The notes under the pieces are model-generated. The model was not told the DNA's origin, did not search any database, and worked only from the letters and a program-made list of their open reading frames with translations. This document shows positions 1 to 9,598 of a stretch of DNA of 64,000 bases, in pieces (position 1 is the stretch's first letter; the number at the start of each line of letters is the position of its first letter). The stretch comes from Candidatus Cloacimonadota bacterium (GTDB lineage: Bacteria > Cloacimonadota > Cloacimonadia > Cloacimonadales > Cloacimonadaceae). The stretch covers positions 43,805 to 107,804 of the forward strand of contig JAHDQK010000029.1 of assembly GCA_018433885.1 (NCBI GenBank). The letters run 5' to 3'. Made by a program: the position numbers and the translations under genes.

Positions 1-777
1 CTTCACGCTCATGCGCAGGATACGCTCTTTTTCTTCGAGATCGGGATCGAGCTCGATATCGCGAATGTATTCCGGCTCGGTCTCAAACAAGCTTATTTTG
101 GCAGCCATATCCTTCAGGATCTTGGCAGCCAGGAAGAGGGCGATCATCGGCTCTATGGCTCCGTTTGAGTGAATCTCGAGGATCAGTTTGTCGTAGTTCA
201 TCCGCTCTTTTACGCGCTGATGACTCACGGAGAAATTCACTTTCAAGATCGGGGAATAGATGCTATCGATGGGGATGAACCCAATGGGTTTCCCTTCCGG
301 ATTTTGCCGGTCTGCGGAGACATAGCCGCGACCGATGCCGACGATCATTTCTATCTTCAGATCGATATCTTCGGTAACTTCGAGTAGATACAGGTCTTTA
401 TTGATAATCTTGACATGAGCATTTTCCTGGATCATGTCGGCAGTGATGATGCCTTTGCCTTTGTGTTCCAGGATAATGGTGGTTTCTTCGACGGTCGTGG
501 ATTCAATCACAATCTGTTTGATCCTAAGAATCAGATCCAGATAATCTGAATTAGTTCCAGGAATCGGGGTAAATTCGTGATGCAAACCTTCAATCCGCAC
601 GAAGCGAACTGCGGCACCTTGGATCGAGGATAAGAGGATCCTGCGCAGGGTGTTACCCATGGTGGTTCCAAATCCGGGCTCCAGCGGGCCTATTTCAAAT
701 CTGCCAAAATTGCGGGAATAAGTTTCCTTATCGTGATCCACACTTTCCGGCATCTGCAAGGGTTCAAGATACATCAT
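1..777 (-). CDS. rpoA: RNA polymerase alpha subunit, N-terminal part (runs off window)
   Basis: The frame is open from an ATG at 777 to the window edge (259 codons), so the C-terminal domain that contacts UP elements and activators is missing. The start MMYLEPLQMPES and the segment GFGTTMGNTLRRILLSS are typical of the alpha N-terminal dimerisation domain, and the last visible residues (ERILRMSVK) lead into alphaCTD. A CAGGAG motif a few bases upstream of the ATG fits as ribosome-binding site. It is the last visible gene of the alpha operon, 19 nt after rpsD, the usual bacterial order. Identification is secure; only completeness is limited. Confidence 0.95.
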   Translation of the reverse strand, partial: MMYLEPLQMPESVDHDKETYSRNFGRFEIGPLEPGFGTTMGNTLRRILLSSIQGAAVRFVRIEGLHHEFTPIPGTNSDYLDLILRIKQIVIESTTVEETTIILEHKGKGIITADMIQENAHVKIINKDLYLLEVTEDIDLKIEMIVGIGRGYVSADRQNPEGKPIGFIPIDSIYSPILKVNFSVSHQRVKERMNYDKLILEIHSNGAIEPMIALFLAAKILKDMAAKISLFETEPEYIRDIELDPDLEEKERILRMSVK

Positions 778-796
778 ATCAAACTCCTGTGGGCGA

Positions 797-1414
797 TTAC
801 TTGGAGTAGAATTCGACGATAAGACGCAGATCTACTGAGACCGGGATCTCGCTTGCGACAGGAATCTGATCGAAGCTGCCGCGCATATTTTCTTTATCTA
901 CGGTTAACCAGCTATAGGGTGAAGTAGTCTCAGAGCGTTCCATGGCTTCCACCAGCATTTTCATGCCGCGGCTTTTGGGACGCACTTCGATGATGTCCCC
1001 TGCCTTCACGAGGAAGGAAGGAATATCCACTTTCTTGCCATTTACCATGAAATGGCCGTGCGTTACAAACTGACGGGACTGCATGCGAGTGGAGGCGAAA
1101 CCGAGGCGATAAACTACGTTATCCAAACGGCGTTCGAGCAGCTGCATGAGGTTGTCGCCGGTAACTCCACTGGCTTTGGCAGCTTTGGTGAAGTAATTCT
1201 TGAACTGCTTTTCCATCAGGCAATAGGTGAGGCGCAGTTTTTGCTTCTCGCGCAGGTGGATGCCGTAATCAGACATCTTGCGGCGCATCATGCGGCCATG
1301 TTGCCCTGAGGGGTATTTGCGTTTTGCAAGGATGCGGTCGTATTTATTGGTGCCGAAGATGTTTTCACCAAATCTGCGGCATACTTTTGCTTTGGGTCCG
1401 GTATATCTGGCCAT
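797..1414 (-). CDS. rpsD: 30S ribosomal protein uS4
   Basis: Primary 16S rRNA binder that nucleates 30S assembly. The 205-residue length is normal. It opens MARYTGPKAKVCRRFGENIF and has the S4 RNA-binding domain around residues 90-155 (RRLDNVVYRLGFASTRMQSR, then GHFMVNGKKVDIPS), ending LIVEFYSK. There is one N-terminal cysteine rather than a four-cysteine zinc cluster, so this is the zinc-free form. It sits between rpsK and rpoA. In other bacteria S4 represses the alpha operon translationally; no S4 site was identified here. Confidence 0.97.
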   Translation of the reverse strand: MARYTGPKAKVCRRFGENIFGTNKYDRILAKRKYPSGQHGRMMRRKMSDYGIHLREKQKLRLTYCLMEKQFKNYFTKAAKASGVTGDNLMQLLERRLDNVVYRLGFASTRMQSRQFVTHGHFMVNGKKVDIPSFLVKAGDIIEVRPKSRGMKMLVEAMERSETTSPYSWLTVDKENMRGSFDQIPVASEIPVSVDLRLIVEFYSK

Positions 1415-1423
1415 GATAACTCC

Positions 1424-1813
1424 TTATATCCTTCTGGTTTTGGGGGGACGGCAACCGTTGTGGGGAATCGGGGTTTCGTCCTTGATCATGGTTACTTTTA
1501 TTCCGGCAGCATTGATCGCGCGGATGGAGGATTCTCTACCACCACCGGGACCTTTTACGATCACACCAACTTTCTGGATTCCCATTTCCACGCCGGCTTT
1601 TGCTACTTCTGCGGCAGCCATCTGAGCGGCGAAGGGAGTGCTTTTGCGGGAACCTTTGTAACCGATCTTGCCCCCTGAGCTCCAGGCAAGAACATTGCCG
1701 GAACGATCAGTAAGCGAAATGATCGTGTTGTTGAAGCTGGAGTGCACAAAAACCAAGCCTTCGTCGAAGGAAAGGCGGACGCGTTTTTTCTTAACTCTGG
1801 TTTTCTTAGCCAT
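1424..1813 (-). CDS. rpsK: 30S ribosomal protein uS11
   Basis: Protein of the 30S platform, 129 residues, the usual length. The conserved core includes [19 protein letters not shown] and the hallmark C-terminus [12 protein letters not shown]. The N-terminus is strongly basic ([13 protein letters not shown]). It lies 11 nt after rpsM and 9 nt before rpsD, as in the standard alpha operon, and is surely cotranscribed with them. Confidence 0.97.
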   Translation of the reverse strand: MAKKTRVKKKRVRLSFDEGLVFVHSSFNNTIISLTDRSGNVLAWSSGGKIGYKGSRKSTPFAAQMAAAEVAKAGVEMGIQKVGVIVKGPGGGRESSIRAINAAGIKVTMIKDETPIPHNGCRPPKTRRI

Positions 1814-1824
1814 GAATCGTGCTC

Positions 1825-2193
1825 CTATTTCTTCTTCTTAATGGCGCTTGAGCGGGGACCCTTGCGGGTACGGGCATTGGTATGGGTTCTCTGACCACGT
1901 ACGGGCAGGCCACGTTTGTGACGCAGTCCGCGATAGCAACCAATTTCCATGAGCCTTTTGATGTTCATGGCAATCTGGGTTCTCAAGGTACCTTCCACGA
2001 CATATTCGTTTTGAATGATGTCGCGCAGGATCTTTTCCTCGTCTAATGTGAGATCAGCGACTTTCTTCATGAAATCGATATTGGCTTTCTGACATATCTC
2101 GATGGCCCGGCTTCTGCCGATTCCGTAGATATAGGTAAGACCAATGAAGAGCCGCTTTGTTTTGGGAATCTCAATACCTGCAATATGTGCCAA
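1825..2193 (-). CDS. rpsM: 30S ribosomal protein uS13
   Basis: Head protein of the small subunit that contacts P-site tRNA and the 50S bridge. 122 residues. It starts [20 protein letters not shown], has the helix-two-turn-helix region with YGIGRSRA, and a basic C-terminal tail ([18 protein letters not shown]). It follows rpmJ with a GGAGG-type ribosome-binding site in the 15-nt spacer. First ribosomal gene of the alpha operon after rpmJ. Confidence 0.97.
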   Translation of the reverse strand: MAHIAGIEIPKTKRLFIGLTYIYGIGRSRAIEICQKANIDFMKKVADLTLDEEKILRDIIQNEYVVEGTLRTQIAMNIKRLMEIGCYRGLRHKRGLPVRGQRTHTNARTRKGPRSSAIKKKK

Positions 2194-2208
2194 GTTGGTC
2201 CTCCTTTC

Positions 2209-2325
2209 TTAACCCTGTCTTTGCTTATGTTTAGGGTTAGAGCTGCAGATAACTCGAATAACGCCATGGCGTTTGATTATTCTACAATCTTTGCAGATTA
2301 TCTTAACTGATGCTTTGACTTTCAT
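2209..2325 (-). CDS. rpmJ: 50S ribosomal protein bL36 (38 aa)
   Basis: A short gene between infA and rpsM. Translation from the ATG at 2325 gives 38 residues beginning [14 protein letters not shown] and ending HKQRQG before a TAA. Cysteines 11, 14 and 27 and histidine 33 form the zinc ribbon of the zinc-containing bL36 type. A GGAGATAAC ribosome-binding site precedes the ATG. Position, length and metal ligands all agree with the family, so confidence is high despite the small size. Confidence 0.95.
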   Translation of the reverse strand: MKVKASVKIICKDCRIIKRHGVIRVICSSNPKHKQRQG

Positions 2326-2367
2326 TGTTATCTCCTTGCATCCCCCCAAAGGGGAAAAGCAATTCTC

Positions 2368-2586
2368 TTATTTATAGCGGTAAGTGATTCTGCCACGGGT
2401 GAGATCGTAAGGAGAAAGCTCTACCTTTACTTTGTCCCCGGGCAGGATTCTTATATAGTTCATCCGCATCTTGCCGGAAGAATGTGCCAATATCTCGTGG
2501 CCATTTTCCAGCTCAACGCGAAAAGTAGTATTGGGAAGCGCTTCAGTAACCACGCCTTCCACTTCGATTACACCGGATTTACTCAT
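2368..2586 (-). CDS. infA: Translation initiation factor IF-1
   Basis: 72 residues, the standard bacterial length, forming one S1-type OB fold that covers the ribosomal A site during initiation. The visible family pattern is [19 protein letters not shown], then [28 protein letters not shown] and the end GRITYRYK. It is located after map and before rpmJ, the common arrangement in many bacterial phyla. Confidence 0.97.
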   Translation of the reverse strand: MSKSGVIEVEGVVTEALPNTTFRVELENGHEILAHSSGKMRMNYIRILPGDKVKVELSPYDLTRGRITYRYK

Positions 2587-2601
2587 GAATCTTTCTTCCC
2601 C

Positions 2602-3360
2602 TTATGCTTTTGTAAGTATCTCGGCTTCGGCTTCCGTAATCAGGATGGTGTGTTCAAAGTGGGCAGATAAACTTCCATCTGCCACAAAGAACTCCCAACC
2701 CTTCTCGATAACGCGGTTGGTGCCGATGTTTACCATGGGTTCGATCGCTAGGGTCATGCCGGCTTTGAGCCTGGGGCCATAGCCCGCTCTACCGGTATTG
2801 GGGATCTGCGGTTCTTCGTGTAATTCGCGGCCCACACCGTGTCCGGTGAGGTCATCCGCGGCGTAGTAGCCACAACTGTGAATCCATTCGCCAATCGCGC
2901 TGGAGATGTCTCCAACCCGGGCATCGATTCTGGCTGCGCTGATTCCGATTTCCAATGCCTTTTGAGTAGCTTGCATCAAACGGGCCGCTTCACTGTGAAT
3001 CGTTCCCACGCCGTAGGTCCGCGCCGCATCGCCATAATAGGCGTCTTTGATAACGCCGACATCAATGCCGATGATGTCACCTTCTGCCAATATCACTTCG
3101 CGCGAGGGTATGCCATGCACGATTCCGCTGTTCACGGAAGTGCATAACGTGCCCGGGAAGGGTTTCAACCCGGGAATCTGGTATCCCTTGAAGGCAGGTC
3201 TGCCACCCCGCTCCCGGATAAAACTCTCGGCAAAAGCATCCAGTTCCCACGTGGAGATACCAGGCTTTATCATGCCTTCAAGTGCATCCAGCAACTCGCC
3301 GATAATCCGGCTGGCGGCTCTGATCTTTGCGATTTCGGAGGGTGACTTCAGGTAGATCAT
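2602..3360 (-). CDS. map: Methionine aminopeptidase, type I
   Basis: Removes the initiator methionine from nascent proteins in the cytoplasm. 252 residues, the pita-bread fold without N-terminal extension. The five metal ligands are in recognisable blocks: Asp in IGIDVGVI, Asp in YYGDAART, His in LTGHGVGRELHEEP, Glu in AIEPMVN and Glu in FEHTILITE. The start is 2 nt after the secY stop, so translation is probably coupled. The adk gene often found between secY and map is absent. Confidence 0.96.
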   Translation of the reverse strand: MIYLKSPSEIAKIRAASRIIGELLDALEGMIKPGISTWELDAFAESFIRERGGRPAFKGYQIPGLKPFPGTLCTSVNSGIVHGIPSREVILAEGDIIGIDVGVIKDAYYGDAARTYGVGTIHSEAARLMQATQKALEIGISAARIDARVGDISSAIGEWIHSCGYYAADDLTGHGVGRELHEEPQIPNTGRAGYGPRLKAGMTLAIEPMVNIGTNRVIEKGWEFFVADGSLSAHFEHTILITEAEAEILTKA

Positions 3361-3362
3361 AC

Positions 3363-4676
3363 TTAACTACTGCGTCCGCGGAGCTTACCTTTCTTCATGA
3401 ATCCGTCGTAGTGACGCATCACGAGGTGAGATTCGATCTGTTGCAGAGTATCCAGCGCTACGCCTACGACGATGATCAGACCGGTTCCGCCAAAATAGAA
3501 TGGCAGATCAAAACGGTGGCTCATGATCTCCGGCAAAAGCGCGACAAACGCAAAGAATACAGCTCCGGGAAGAGTGATTCTGGTGAGCACGGTGTTGATG
3601 TATTCAGCGGTCTTCTTTCCGGGTTTTTTGCCAGGAATGTGTCCGCCATACTTCACCATATTCTCCGCCATCTCAGTAGGATTGAGCACGATGGCAGTAT
3701 AGAAATAGGCAAAGAAGATGATGAGCGTTACGTACAAAACTGTGTACAACGCTGCTCCAGGAGATAACCAGCGTTGAAGTGTCACCCAAAAACCGCCGCT
3801 GCTTCCAAAGAAAGCCGCGATGGTGGCAGGGAACATCAAAACGCTCTGTGCAAAGATGATGGGGATCACGCCGGCAGTGTTGACTCGCAGGGGGATGTAT
3901 GTGCTTTGTCCGCCATAAACTCTGCGTCCTACAATGCGCTTGGCATATTGTACCGGAATCTTGCGGGTGGCTTCTGTTACAAAAATCACCGCGGCAGTTA
4001 CTCCCACCATGAGGAGAATCGCAAAGACGGCTTTCCAGGCATAGGTGGGTTCAGCCCCGATTTTTTGGAACATTCTGATGAAACCTTCCGGATAACGGGC
4101 AATGATGCCGGCAAAAATGATCAGCGAAATACCATTACCAATGCCATGCTCGGTGATCTGCTCACCGAGCCACATTACGATCATGGTGCCGGTTACGAGG
4201 GTGATGATACCAGTGAAATGAAACAGAAAGCCCTGCACAGGAACCACACCGCCACTGAGGTTGGTAAGCCACATCGTGATGGTGATGGCATTGAAGGCAC
4301 CCAAGCCCACAGTACCGTATCTGGTGATCTGATTCAGTTTCTTCTGACCTTCAGCGCCTTCTTTGCGCAGTTTTTCAAAATAGGGAATGATGCTGCCCAA
4401 AAGCTGGATCACGATCGATGCCGTGATATAGGGCATGATTCCCAAAGCAAAAACCGATGCACGTTCGAAGTTCCCACCTACGAAGAGATCAAGCAGACCA
4501 AACAGAGTGTTTCCACCCTCTCTGGCTGTCTCAAAGAACGCTTGCAACGCACTGGCATCCACACCGGGAATGGGCACAAAACTGCCCATCCGGTACAGAA
4601 CCAGGAAGAGCGCTGTAAACAGGATCTTCTTCTTCAGGTCCGGAATCCGGAACATGTTTGTGATAGTCTTAAGCAA
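3363..4676 (-). CDS. secY: Protein translocase subunit SecY
   Basis: Channel subunit of the SecYEG translocon in the inner membrane. 437 residues with about ten hydrophobic segments. The N-terminal block MFRIPDLKKKILFTALFL, the plug region FVPIPGVDASAL, the GIGNGISLIIFAGI motif and the basic loop RKIPVQYAKRIVGRR are all typical. It lies 1 nt after the rplO stop codon and 2 nt before map. The number of secreted and lipoprotein genes in this window fits an active Sec system. Confidence 0.97.
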   Translation of the reverse strand: MLKTITNMFRIPDLKKKILFTALFLVLYRMGSFVPIPGVDASALQAFFETAREGGNTLFGLLDLFVGGNFERASVFALGIMPYITASIVIQLLGSIIPYFEKLRKEGAEGQKKLNQITRYGTVGLGAFNAITITMWLTNLSGGVVPVQGFLFHFTGIITLVTGTMIVMWLGEQITEHGIGNGISLIIFAGIIARYPEGFIRMFQKIGAEPTYAWKAVFAILLMVGVTAAVIFVTEATRKIPVQYAKRIVGRRVYGGQSTYIPLRVNTAGVIPIIFAQSVLMFPATIAAFFGSSGGFWVTLQRWLSPGAALYTVLYVTLIIFFAYFYTAIVLNPTEMAENMVKYGGHIPGKKPGKKTAEYINTVLTRITLPGAVFFAFVALLPEIMSHRFDLPFYFGGTGLIIVVGVALDTLQQIESHLVMRHYDGFMKKGKLRGRSS

Positions 4677-4677
4677 A

Positions 4678-5133
4678 TTAAACTACCTCCGCCTTGCCGC
4701 CGTTCTTTTCGATGAGCGCTTTAGCGTTTTTGGAGAAAGCGTTCGCTTTGATATGAACGGCTTTGGTGAATTCTTCAGTAGTTCCGGCAAGCACTTTCAC
4801 CGGAGCTTTGGCTTTTTGACCTTTAGACGGGATCAAGCCCATGGCTTCGAGCTTGGCGATGTCAAATTCATTCTCTTCCAGACCCACTAAACGGGAGAGG
4901 TTCAGGCTGCGATAGCCTACCCGGAAGATGTTCTTGAATCCGCGTTTGGGCAAACGGCGGTTGATGGGCATCTGACCACCTTCGAATGAAGCAGGAACAC
5001 TGCCACCGGCGCGGGCTTTCTTACCTTTGTGTCCGCGTCCGGCTTGATGGCCATGACCCGAACCCTGACCCTTACCAAGGCGTTTCTTGTTCTTTCTGCC
5101 GGCTGGTCTGCCAAGATTGGTGAGTGTTAACAT
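4678..5133 (-). CDS. rplO: 50S ribosomal protein uL15
   Basis: 151 residues. The Gly/Arg/Lys-rich N-terminal extension (GRPAGRKNKKRLGKGQGSGH, then QAGRGHKGKKARAGG) threads into 23S rRNA, followed by the globular part with GGQMPINRRLPKRGF. It stands between rpmD and secY with 2-nt spacers, as in a typical spc operon. Confidence 0.96.
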   Translation of the reverse strand: MLTLTNLGRPAGRKNKKRLGKGQGSGHGHQAGRGHKGKKARAGGSVPASFEGGQMPINRRLPKRGFKNIFRVGYRSLNLSRLVGLEENEFDIAKLEAMGLIPSKGQKAKAPVKVLAGTTEEFTKAVHIKANAFSKNAKALIEKNGGKAEVV

Positions 5134-5135
5134 TC

Positions 5136-5324
5136 TTATTCTCCCTGCACTTCTTCTACTTTTACCAGGTACGATACTTTGTTGATCATACCGCGGATTG
5201 CGGGACTATCGTCGTGAATCCTGCTGCTATTCATTTTGTTTAAACCGAGGGATTTCACGACCCGCTTGTGGGCTTCAATACGATTTATGGTGCTGCGGAT
5301 CAAGGTAACTTTGATCTTCTTCAT
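5136..5324 (-). CDS. rpmD: 50S ribosomal protein uL30
   Basis: 62 residues, the short bacterial form. It shows the pattern [20 protein letters not shown] and [20 protein letters not shown], ending in a hydrophobic strand. Its ATG overlaps the last bases of rpsE by 4 nt, which suggests coupled translation. uL30 is missing in some bacterial groups, so its presence is mildly informative. Confidence 0.95.
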   Translation of the reverse strand: MKKIKVTLIRSTINRIEAHKRVVKSLGLNKMNSSRIHDDSPAIRGMINKVSYLVKVEEVQGE

Positions 5325-5842
5325 TTCTCCTCCCGGCCGGTGAGCTGGGCAACGGTCTTGTTGCGCAAGCGCGCGACGTCTGCGATGGTACGCATGGCTT
5401 TCAGGCCACTGATAGTCGCTTTCACCACGTTGGTGGGGGTGTTGCTTCCCAGAGATTTGCAGAGGATGTTTTCGATGCCGGCGGCTTCAAAGATCGCACG
5501 GGTGGTGTTTCCGGCGATAACTCCGGTACCCGGAGAAGCCGGCTTGATCATCACTTTGCTTGCGCCAAAACGCGCTACTATCTCGTGCGGAACTGTGCCT
5601 TTTACGATCGGCACGCGGAACATGCTCTTCACAGCCTTTTCTTTGGCTTTGCGAATCGCATCCACAATTTCGTTTGCTTTGCCACTGCCAACGCCGACGT
5701 TGCCGGCTTTGTCTCCCACCACTACGATCGCGGAGAAGGAGAAATTGCGGCCGCCTTTCACTACTTTGGCTACGCGTTTGGTATCGATGATCTTCTCTAC
5801 CAGGGTTTCTTCTTCAAGATTCTGATTGTGTTGGTAATTCAA
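5321..5842 (-). CDS. rpsE: 30S ribosomal protein uS5 (TTG start)
   Basis: Decoding-fidelity protein of the 30S subunit. The frame extends upstream to 5887, but that would overlap rplR. A GGGAGG site five bases before a TTG at 5842 and the family start pattern support 5842, giving 173 residues. The double-stranded-RNA-binding-like domain ([20 protein letters not shown], then [14 protein letters not shown]) and the C-terminal domain ([16 protein letters not shown]) are intact. uL30 follows with a 4-nt overlap. Confidence 0.93.
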   Translation of the reverse strand: MNYQHNQNLEEETLVEKIIDTKRVAKVVKGGRNFSFSAIVVVGDKAGNVGVGSGKANEIVDAIRKAKEKAVKSMFRVPIVKGTVPHEIVARFGASKVMIKPASPGTGVIAGNTTRAIFEAAGIENILCKSLGSNTPTNVVKATISGLKAMRTIADVARLRNKTVAQLTGREEK

Positions 5843-5855
5843 GCTATCCTCCCGT

Positions 5856-6227
5856 TTAGAACTCGAGCCCGGCTTTGCGGGCACCATCAGCCAGAGCTTT
5901 TACTCTGCCATGATACTTGTATCCGGCACGATCGAAGGCGATGGCTTTGATTCCGGCAGCCACAGCTTTTTCGCCAAGCTTGATGCCAACTTCATGACTG
6001 ATCTCAGTCTTGGTCTTGGCTTCGCCCGCGGAAAAATCCTTGGCTTTGGAAGACATCGAGCACAAGGTGGTTCCCTTGCTGTCATCGATTATCTGCGCGT
6101 AGATGTGTTTGTTCGAACGAAATACTGCCAGGCGCGGACGCTCGCTACTGCCGGAAAGGCGTTTGCGGATCGCTGCGCGACGGCGGGTGCGCAATGAACT
6201 CTTTATCTTAGTAATAGATTTTATCAT
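5856..6227 (-). CDS. rplR: 50S ribosomal protein uL18
   Basis: 5S rRNA-binding protein of the central protuberance, 123 residues. It has the basic N-terminal arm ([20 protein letters not shown]) and the core [20 protein letters not shown], ending [17 protein letters not shown]. It lies between rplF and rpsE, 13 nt upstream of the proposed rpsE TTG start. Confidence 0.96.
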   Translation of the reverse strand: MIKSITKIKSSLRTRRRAAIRKRLSGSSERPRLAVFRSNKHIYAQIIDDSKGTTLCSMSSKAKDFSAGEAKTKTEISHEVGIKLGEKAVAAGIKAIAFDRAGYKYHGRVKALADGARKAGLEF

Positions 6228-6238
6228 TTTAAGACCTC

Positions 6239-6811
6239 TTATTTGCTTCCGGCTTTTCCGGCTTTGATGGTAACGTGTTCGTCATGATAGCGAACGCCTT
6301 TACCTTTGTAGTTTTCCGGAGGACGACAGCCACGCACTTCAGCGGCAAACTGACCAACCATCTGTTTGCTGATACCCTCGATTGTGATAATGCTGGTAAA
6401 ATCGCTTCTACCGCCCTTGGAGCGGGGAACCGGGGTTGCAACCACGGTGAGTCCGGCGGGAACGCGCATCAGGATATCATGAGAATAACCCAAAGAAAGC
6501 CTGAGCCAGGGACCCACCACTTCGGAGCTGTATCCGGTTCCGATAATGTGTAGGGTCTTCTTGAAGCCTTCGCTTACGCCGGTAACCATATTTTGGATCA
6601 GGGCGCGGGACAGGCCATGAACGGCACGCTGGTTCTTTGAATCATCCGAACGTTTTACTGAAAGTACGTTATCTTCCAGTTCGAGGCTGATTCCAGGCAT
6701 CAGGTCGTAGCTGAGTTCTCCCAGCTTACCTTTTACGGTGACCTTATTGTCTTCTATTTTTACAGATACATCGGAGCTTAGCTTGATAGGTGCTTTTCCT
6801 ATGCGGGACAT
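6239..6811 (-). CDS. rplF: 50S ribosomal protein uL6
   Basis: 190 residues, two tandem repeats of the L6 fold near the GTPase-associated region. It starts [20 protein letters not shown]; the C-terminal half contains the conserved [18 protein letters not shown]. Gene order rpsH-rplF-rplR is standard. It is slightly longer than many homologues at the C-terminus ([11 protein letters not shown]). Confidence 0.96.
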   Translation of the reverse strand: MSRIGKAPIKLSSDVSVKIEDNKVTVKGKLGELSYDLMPGISLELEDNVLSVKRSDDSKNQRAVHGLSRALIQNMVTGVSEGFKKTLHIIGTGYSSEVVGPWLRLSLGYSHDILMRVPAGLTVVATPVPRSKGGRSDFTSIITIEGISKQMVGQFAAEVRGCRPPENYKGKGVRYHDEHVTIKAGKAGSK

Positions 6812-6820
6812 AATTTCCTC

Positions 6821-7234
6821 CTACCAAACACGGCAGACATATTCGCCGCCAACGTGATTGATTCTGGCATCGCGATCAACCATCACTCCCGAGGAGGTGG
6901 AGATCACCGCGCAACCGGTGTTGTTATACACGCTGGGCATTTTGTCTGCTTTGACGTAAACACGTCTTCCGGGTTTAGAAACTCTTACCAATCCTTGCAT
7001 TACGGGTCGTCCATCATTGGTGTAACGCAGGATCACCAAAATACGTTTGTAATTGAACTTGTGCTCCGGATCTTTGTCTAATATTTGAAAGCTATTTACA
7101 AAGTTTTCCTCAGCAAGGATCTTCACCAGCGCTTCAATAATTTTGCTGTGGTTTACGATCACTTGTGGGTGTCCGGCACGATATGCATTGCGGATCTTGG
7201 TCAATGCATCAGCTATCGGATCAGATACGCTCAT
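6821..7234 (-). CDS. rpsH: 30S ribosomal protein uS8
   Basis: 137 residues. MSVSDPIADALTKIRNA at the N-terminus and the C-terminal signature VISTSSGVMVDRDAR are diagnostic. In enterobacteria S8 binds the spc mRNA near rplE to control the operon. No such site was identified here. It lies between the zinc-binding uS14 gene and rplF. Confidence 0.96.
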   Translation of the reverse strand: MSVSDPIADALTKIRNAYRAGHPQVIVNHSKIIEALVKILAEENFVNSFQILDKDPEHKFNYKRILVILRYTNDGRPVMQGLVRVSKPGRRVYVKADKMPSVYNNTGCAVISTSSGVMVDRDARINHVGGEYVCRVW

Positions 7235-7250
7235 TTATATCTCCTTAATT

Positions 7251-7436
7251 TTACCAGCTACTTCTGGTGATTCCGGGGATCTGTCCCTCGGAAGCGTATT
7301 TGCGGAAGCAAAGGCGGCACATGCCGAAATGGCGCATATAGGCGCGCGGGCGTCCGCATATCTTGCAACGGTTATACTTTCTCACGTTGAACTTGGGAGT
7401 TCTTTGTTGCTTGATGATCAATGAGGTCTTTGCCAC
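7251..7436 (-). CDS. rpsN: 30S ribosomal protein uS14, zinc-binding short form
   Basis: 61 residues, the type Z form. Two CxxC pairs (C24/C27 and C40/C43, within NRCKICGRP and MCRLCF) form a zinc ribbon. It sits in the canonical rplE-rpsN-rpsH position. Together with zinc-containing bL36 this shows that the operon encodes the zinc-dependent (C+) paralogues. Confidence 0.96.
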   Translation of the reverse strand: MAKTSLIIKQQRTPKFNVRKYNRCKICGRPRAYMRHFGMCRLCFRKYASEGQIPGITRSSW

Positions 7437-7445
7437 AATATCTCC

Positions 7446-7991
7446 TTATTCGGCTCTTTGGAACGGCATGCCGAGTTCGCGCAGGAGCTGACGGCACTCT
7501 TCGTCGTTATGAGCGGTAGTTACGATGGTCACGTTCATTCCGCGAACGGCATCCACTTTGTCAAACTCGATTTCCGGGAAGATAGTCTGTTCTTTGATGC
7601 CGAAGGAATAGTTCCCTCTGCCGTCAAAGGAATCGGATTTGATTCCACGAAAGTCGCGAATCCTGGGAATGGCGATCGAGATCAGGCGATCGAAGAATTC
7701 ATACATCACTTCGTCGCGCAAGGTGACCTTGCAACCGATCGGCATGCCCTGACGCAGCTTGAAATTAGATATGGATTTACGGGCTTTGGTGACCAACACC
7801 TTGCGCCCGGTAATTTGTTCCAGATCTTTCACAGCGTTATCCAGGTTTGCTTTGTTCTGAGTGGCGCTTCCCACACCCATGCTAACCACGATCTTAACCA
7901 TTTTGGGAACCTGATGAGGGTTCTTGTAACCAAAATGTTTGGTAAGGGCGGGAATTACCTGGCTCTTATATTTCTCTTTGAGTCGGTTCAT
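7446..7991 (-). CDS. rplE: 50S ribosomal protein uL5
   Basis: 5S rRNA-binding protein, 181 residues from the ATG at 7991. That start has an AAGGAG site seven bases upstream and gives the family start [20 protein letters not shown]; a longer frame to 8057 would run into rplX. Conserved blocks include [28 protein letters not shown] and [10 protein letters not shown]. Confidence 0.95.
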   Translation of the reverse strand: MNRLKEKYKSQVIPALTKHFGYKNPHQVPKMVKIVVSMGVGSATQNKANLDNAVKDLEQITGRKVLVTKARKSISNFKLRQGMPIGCKVTLRDEVMYEFFDRLISIAIPRIRDFRGIKSDSFDGRGNYSFGIKEQTIFPEIEFDKVDAVRGMNVTIVTTAHNDEECRQLLRELGMPFQRAE

Positions 7992-8007
7992 TATATTCGC
8001 TCCTTGT

Positions 8008-8325
8008 TTACAGCTCGTCGCCGGATTTCTTGCACACGCGGATCCGACGTCCTTCACGCACCTGGATCACGGGCTTGGAAACCGTACCCAGTTTCTCGTT
8101 GAAGAGCATCACATTGGAGGCATTGATCGGAGCTTCCTTGGTGATGATCCCGCCTTGGGGATTGCGTTGACTGGGTTTGGCGTGTTTTTTGATCAGGTTT
8201 ACTTTTTCGATGATCACGCGTCCGGTTTTGGGATAGGCGCGCAGGATGTGTCCTTTCTTGCCTTTGTCCTCACCGGAGATGACCACTACGAAGTCACCTT
8301 TTTTCAGATTCAGTTTCTTTTCCAC
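8008..8325 (-). CDS. rplX: 50S ribosomal protein uL24
   Basis: 105 residues with an N-terminal KOW motif ([20 protein letters not shown]) and the family segment [20 protein letters not shown]. Assembly initiator of the large subunit. The C-terminal tail [13 protein letters not shown] is short. It is followed after 16 nt by the proposed rplE start. Confidence 0.95.
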   Translation of the reverse strand: MEKKLNLKKGDFVVVISGEDKGKKGHILRAYPKTGRVIIEKVNLIKKHAKPSQRNPQGGIITKEAPINASNVMLFNEKLGTVSKPVIQVREGRRIRVCKKSGDEL

Positions 8326-8333
8326 GCTTCCTC

Positions 8334-8702
8334 CTACAATACTTCCGGAGCAAGAGATACGATCTTCATGTATCCGGCTTCACGCAGTTCACGCGCCACC
8401 GGACCAAAGATGCGGGTTCCCTTGGGCTCGTGTTTTTCATCAATTACGACAGCCGCGTTATCCGAGAAACGGATGTATGATCCGTCCGGACGGCGCACTT
8501 CTTTGGCGGTACGCACGATCACGGCTTTTTCGACGGCGCTTTTCTTCACCTTGCCGCCGGGAGTGGCGGATTTGATGGCAACCACGATTACATCGCCCAC
8601 GGAGGCATACTTGCGTTTGGAGCCGCCCAGGACTTTGATGCACATGGCTTTTTTAGCGCCGGAGTTATCGGCGATATTCAATACAGTTTGAACTTGAATC
8701 AT
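8334..8702 (-). CDS. rplN: 50S ribosomal protein uL14
   Basis: 122 residues from the ATG at 8702, exactly the common family length. A TTG two codons upstream is possible, but the AAAGGGG site fits the ATG better. [39 protein letters not shown] and [20 protein letters not shown] are the conserved blocks. It forms an inter-subunit bridge near the GTPase factor site. Confidence 0.95.
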   Translation of the reverse strand: MIQVQTVLNIADNSGAKKAMCIKVLGGSKRKYASVGDVIVVAIKSATPGGKVKKSAVEKAVIVRTAKEVRRPDGSYIRFSDNAAVVIDEKHEPKGTRIFGPVARELREAGYMKIVSLAPEVL

Positions 8703-8714
8703 TCCCAAACCCCT

Positions 8715-8975
8715 TTATTTACTTCTCTCTACAATCTTATGCAGAGTCCAGCGTTTGCGGGCACTTAGCGGACGCGATTCGCGGATTTGCACGATATCGC
8801 CTTCGCGGGCTTCGTTATTTTCGTCGTGCGCCATAAACTTTTTATGACGGCGGACGGTCTTTTTATATAGCGGATGGATGTATTGGCGCTGAACGCGAAC
8901 GACGATACTTTTGTCGTTTTTATCCGAAACCACCACACCCTGTTTGATCATTTTACGTACGTTTTCCACTTTCAC
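8715..8975 (-). CDS. rpsQ: 30S ribosomal protein uS17
   Basis: 86 residues, OB fold binding 16S rRNA. The family blocks [36 protein letters not shown] and [20 protein letters not shown] are all present. It is 1 nt downstream of rpmC and 12 nt upstream of the uL14 start. Confidence 0.96.
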   Translation of the reverse strand: MKVENVRKMIKQGVVVSDKNDKSIVVRVQRQYIHPLYKKTVRRHKKFMAHDENNEAREGDIVQIRESRPLSARKRWTLHKIVERSK

Positions 8976-8976
8976 C

Positions 8977-9171
8977 TCAAGCCTTTAGCTCTTTTTCTTT
9001 GATGATGGTGTTGATCCGGGCGATTTCGCGTCTGGCGATCCGGATGCGGTCGGTGCGATCGAGCAGGTTTTTGGCTTTCTGGAAGCGCAAGTTAAAGAGC
9101 TCGATGCGGAGTTCCTCAAGTCTGGCCTGCAGCTCGTGGGTGCTGAGGTCACGGATTTCTTCGATCTTCAT
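8977..9171 (-). CDS. rpmC: 50S ribosomal protein uL29
   Basis: 64 residues forming two long helices. The pattern [20 protein letters not shown], then [19 protein letters not shown] and IARINTI is typical. The start codon overlaps the end of rplP by 4 nt. Located near the polypeptide exit tunnel, with uL23, in known ribosomes. Confidence 0.96.
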   Translation of the reverse strand: MKIEEIRDLSTHELQARLEELRIELFNLRFQKAKNLLDRTDRIRIARREIARINTIIKEKELKA

Positions 9172-9587
9172 AATTCCACTCCTTCACGGGCTACCATGCG
9201 GGTCTTGATGGGAAGCTTGTGCGAAGCAAGGCGCATCGCTTCCTTGGCAGTGGCAAGATCCACGCCTTCGATCTCAAACAGCACGCGGCCGGGGCGAACT
9301 ACGGCTACCCAATATTCAGGGGCGCCTTTACCTTTTCCCATACGGGTTTCGGCGGGTTTGCTGGTAATCGGTTTATCCGGGAATATGCGGATCCAGACTT
9401 TACCAACACGCTTCATGTGACGGGTGATCGCGATACGGGCAGCTTCGATCTGGCGGCTGGAGATGAACGCATCGTCAAGAGCGATCAGGCCATAATCACC
9501 AAAATCGACGTTACAACCGGTCCAGGATAGACCATTGCGTCTGCCCTTCATCATCTTGCGATGTCTTACTTTTTTAGGTGCTAACAC
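9168..9587 (-). CDS. rplP: 50S ribosomal protein uL16
   Basis: 139 residues. [19 protein letters not shown], the segment [20 protein letters not shown] and [19 protein letters not shown] are diagnostic. The protein organises the A-site side of the peptidyl-transferase region. It lies 11 nt after rpsC. Confidence 0.96.
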   Translation of the reverse strand: MLAPKKVRHRKMMKGRRNGLSWTGCNVDFGDYGLIALDDAFISSRQIEAARIAITRHMKRVGKVWIRIFPDKPITSKPAETRMGKGKGAPEYWVAVVRPGRVLFEIEGVDLATAKEAMRLASHKLPIKTRMVAREGVEL

Positions 9588-9598
9588 TTATCTCTCCT

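Noticed and set aside
3774..4715. Long plus-strand frames across the ribosomal cluster
   Set aside because: They are shadows antisense to secY, rplO and other conserved genes, with atypical composition and no family match.
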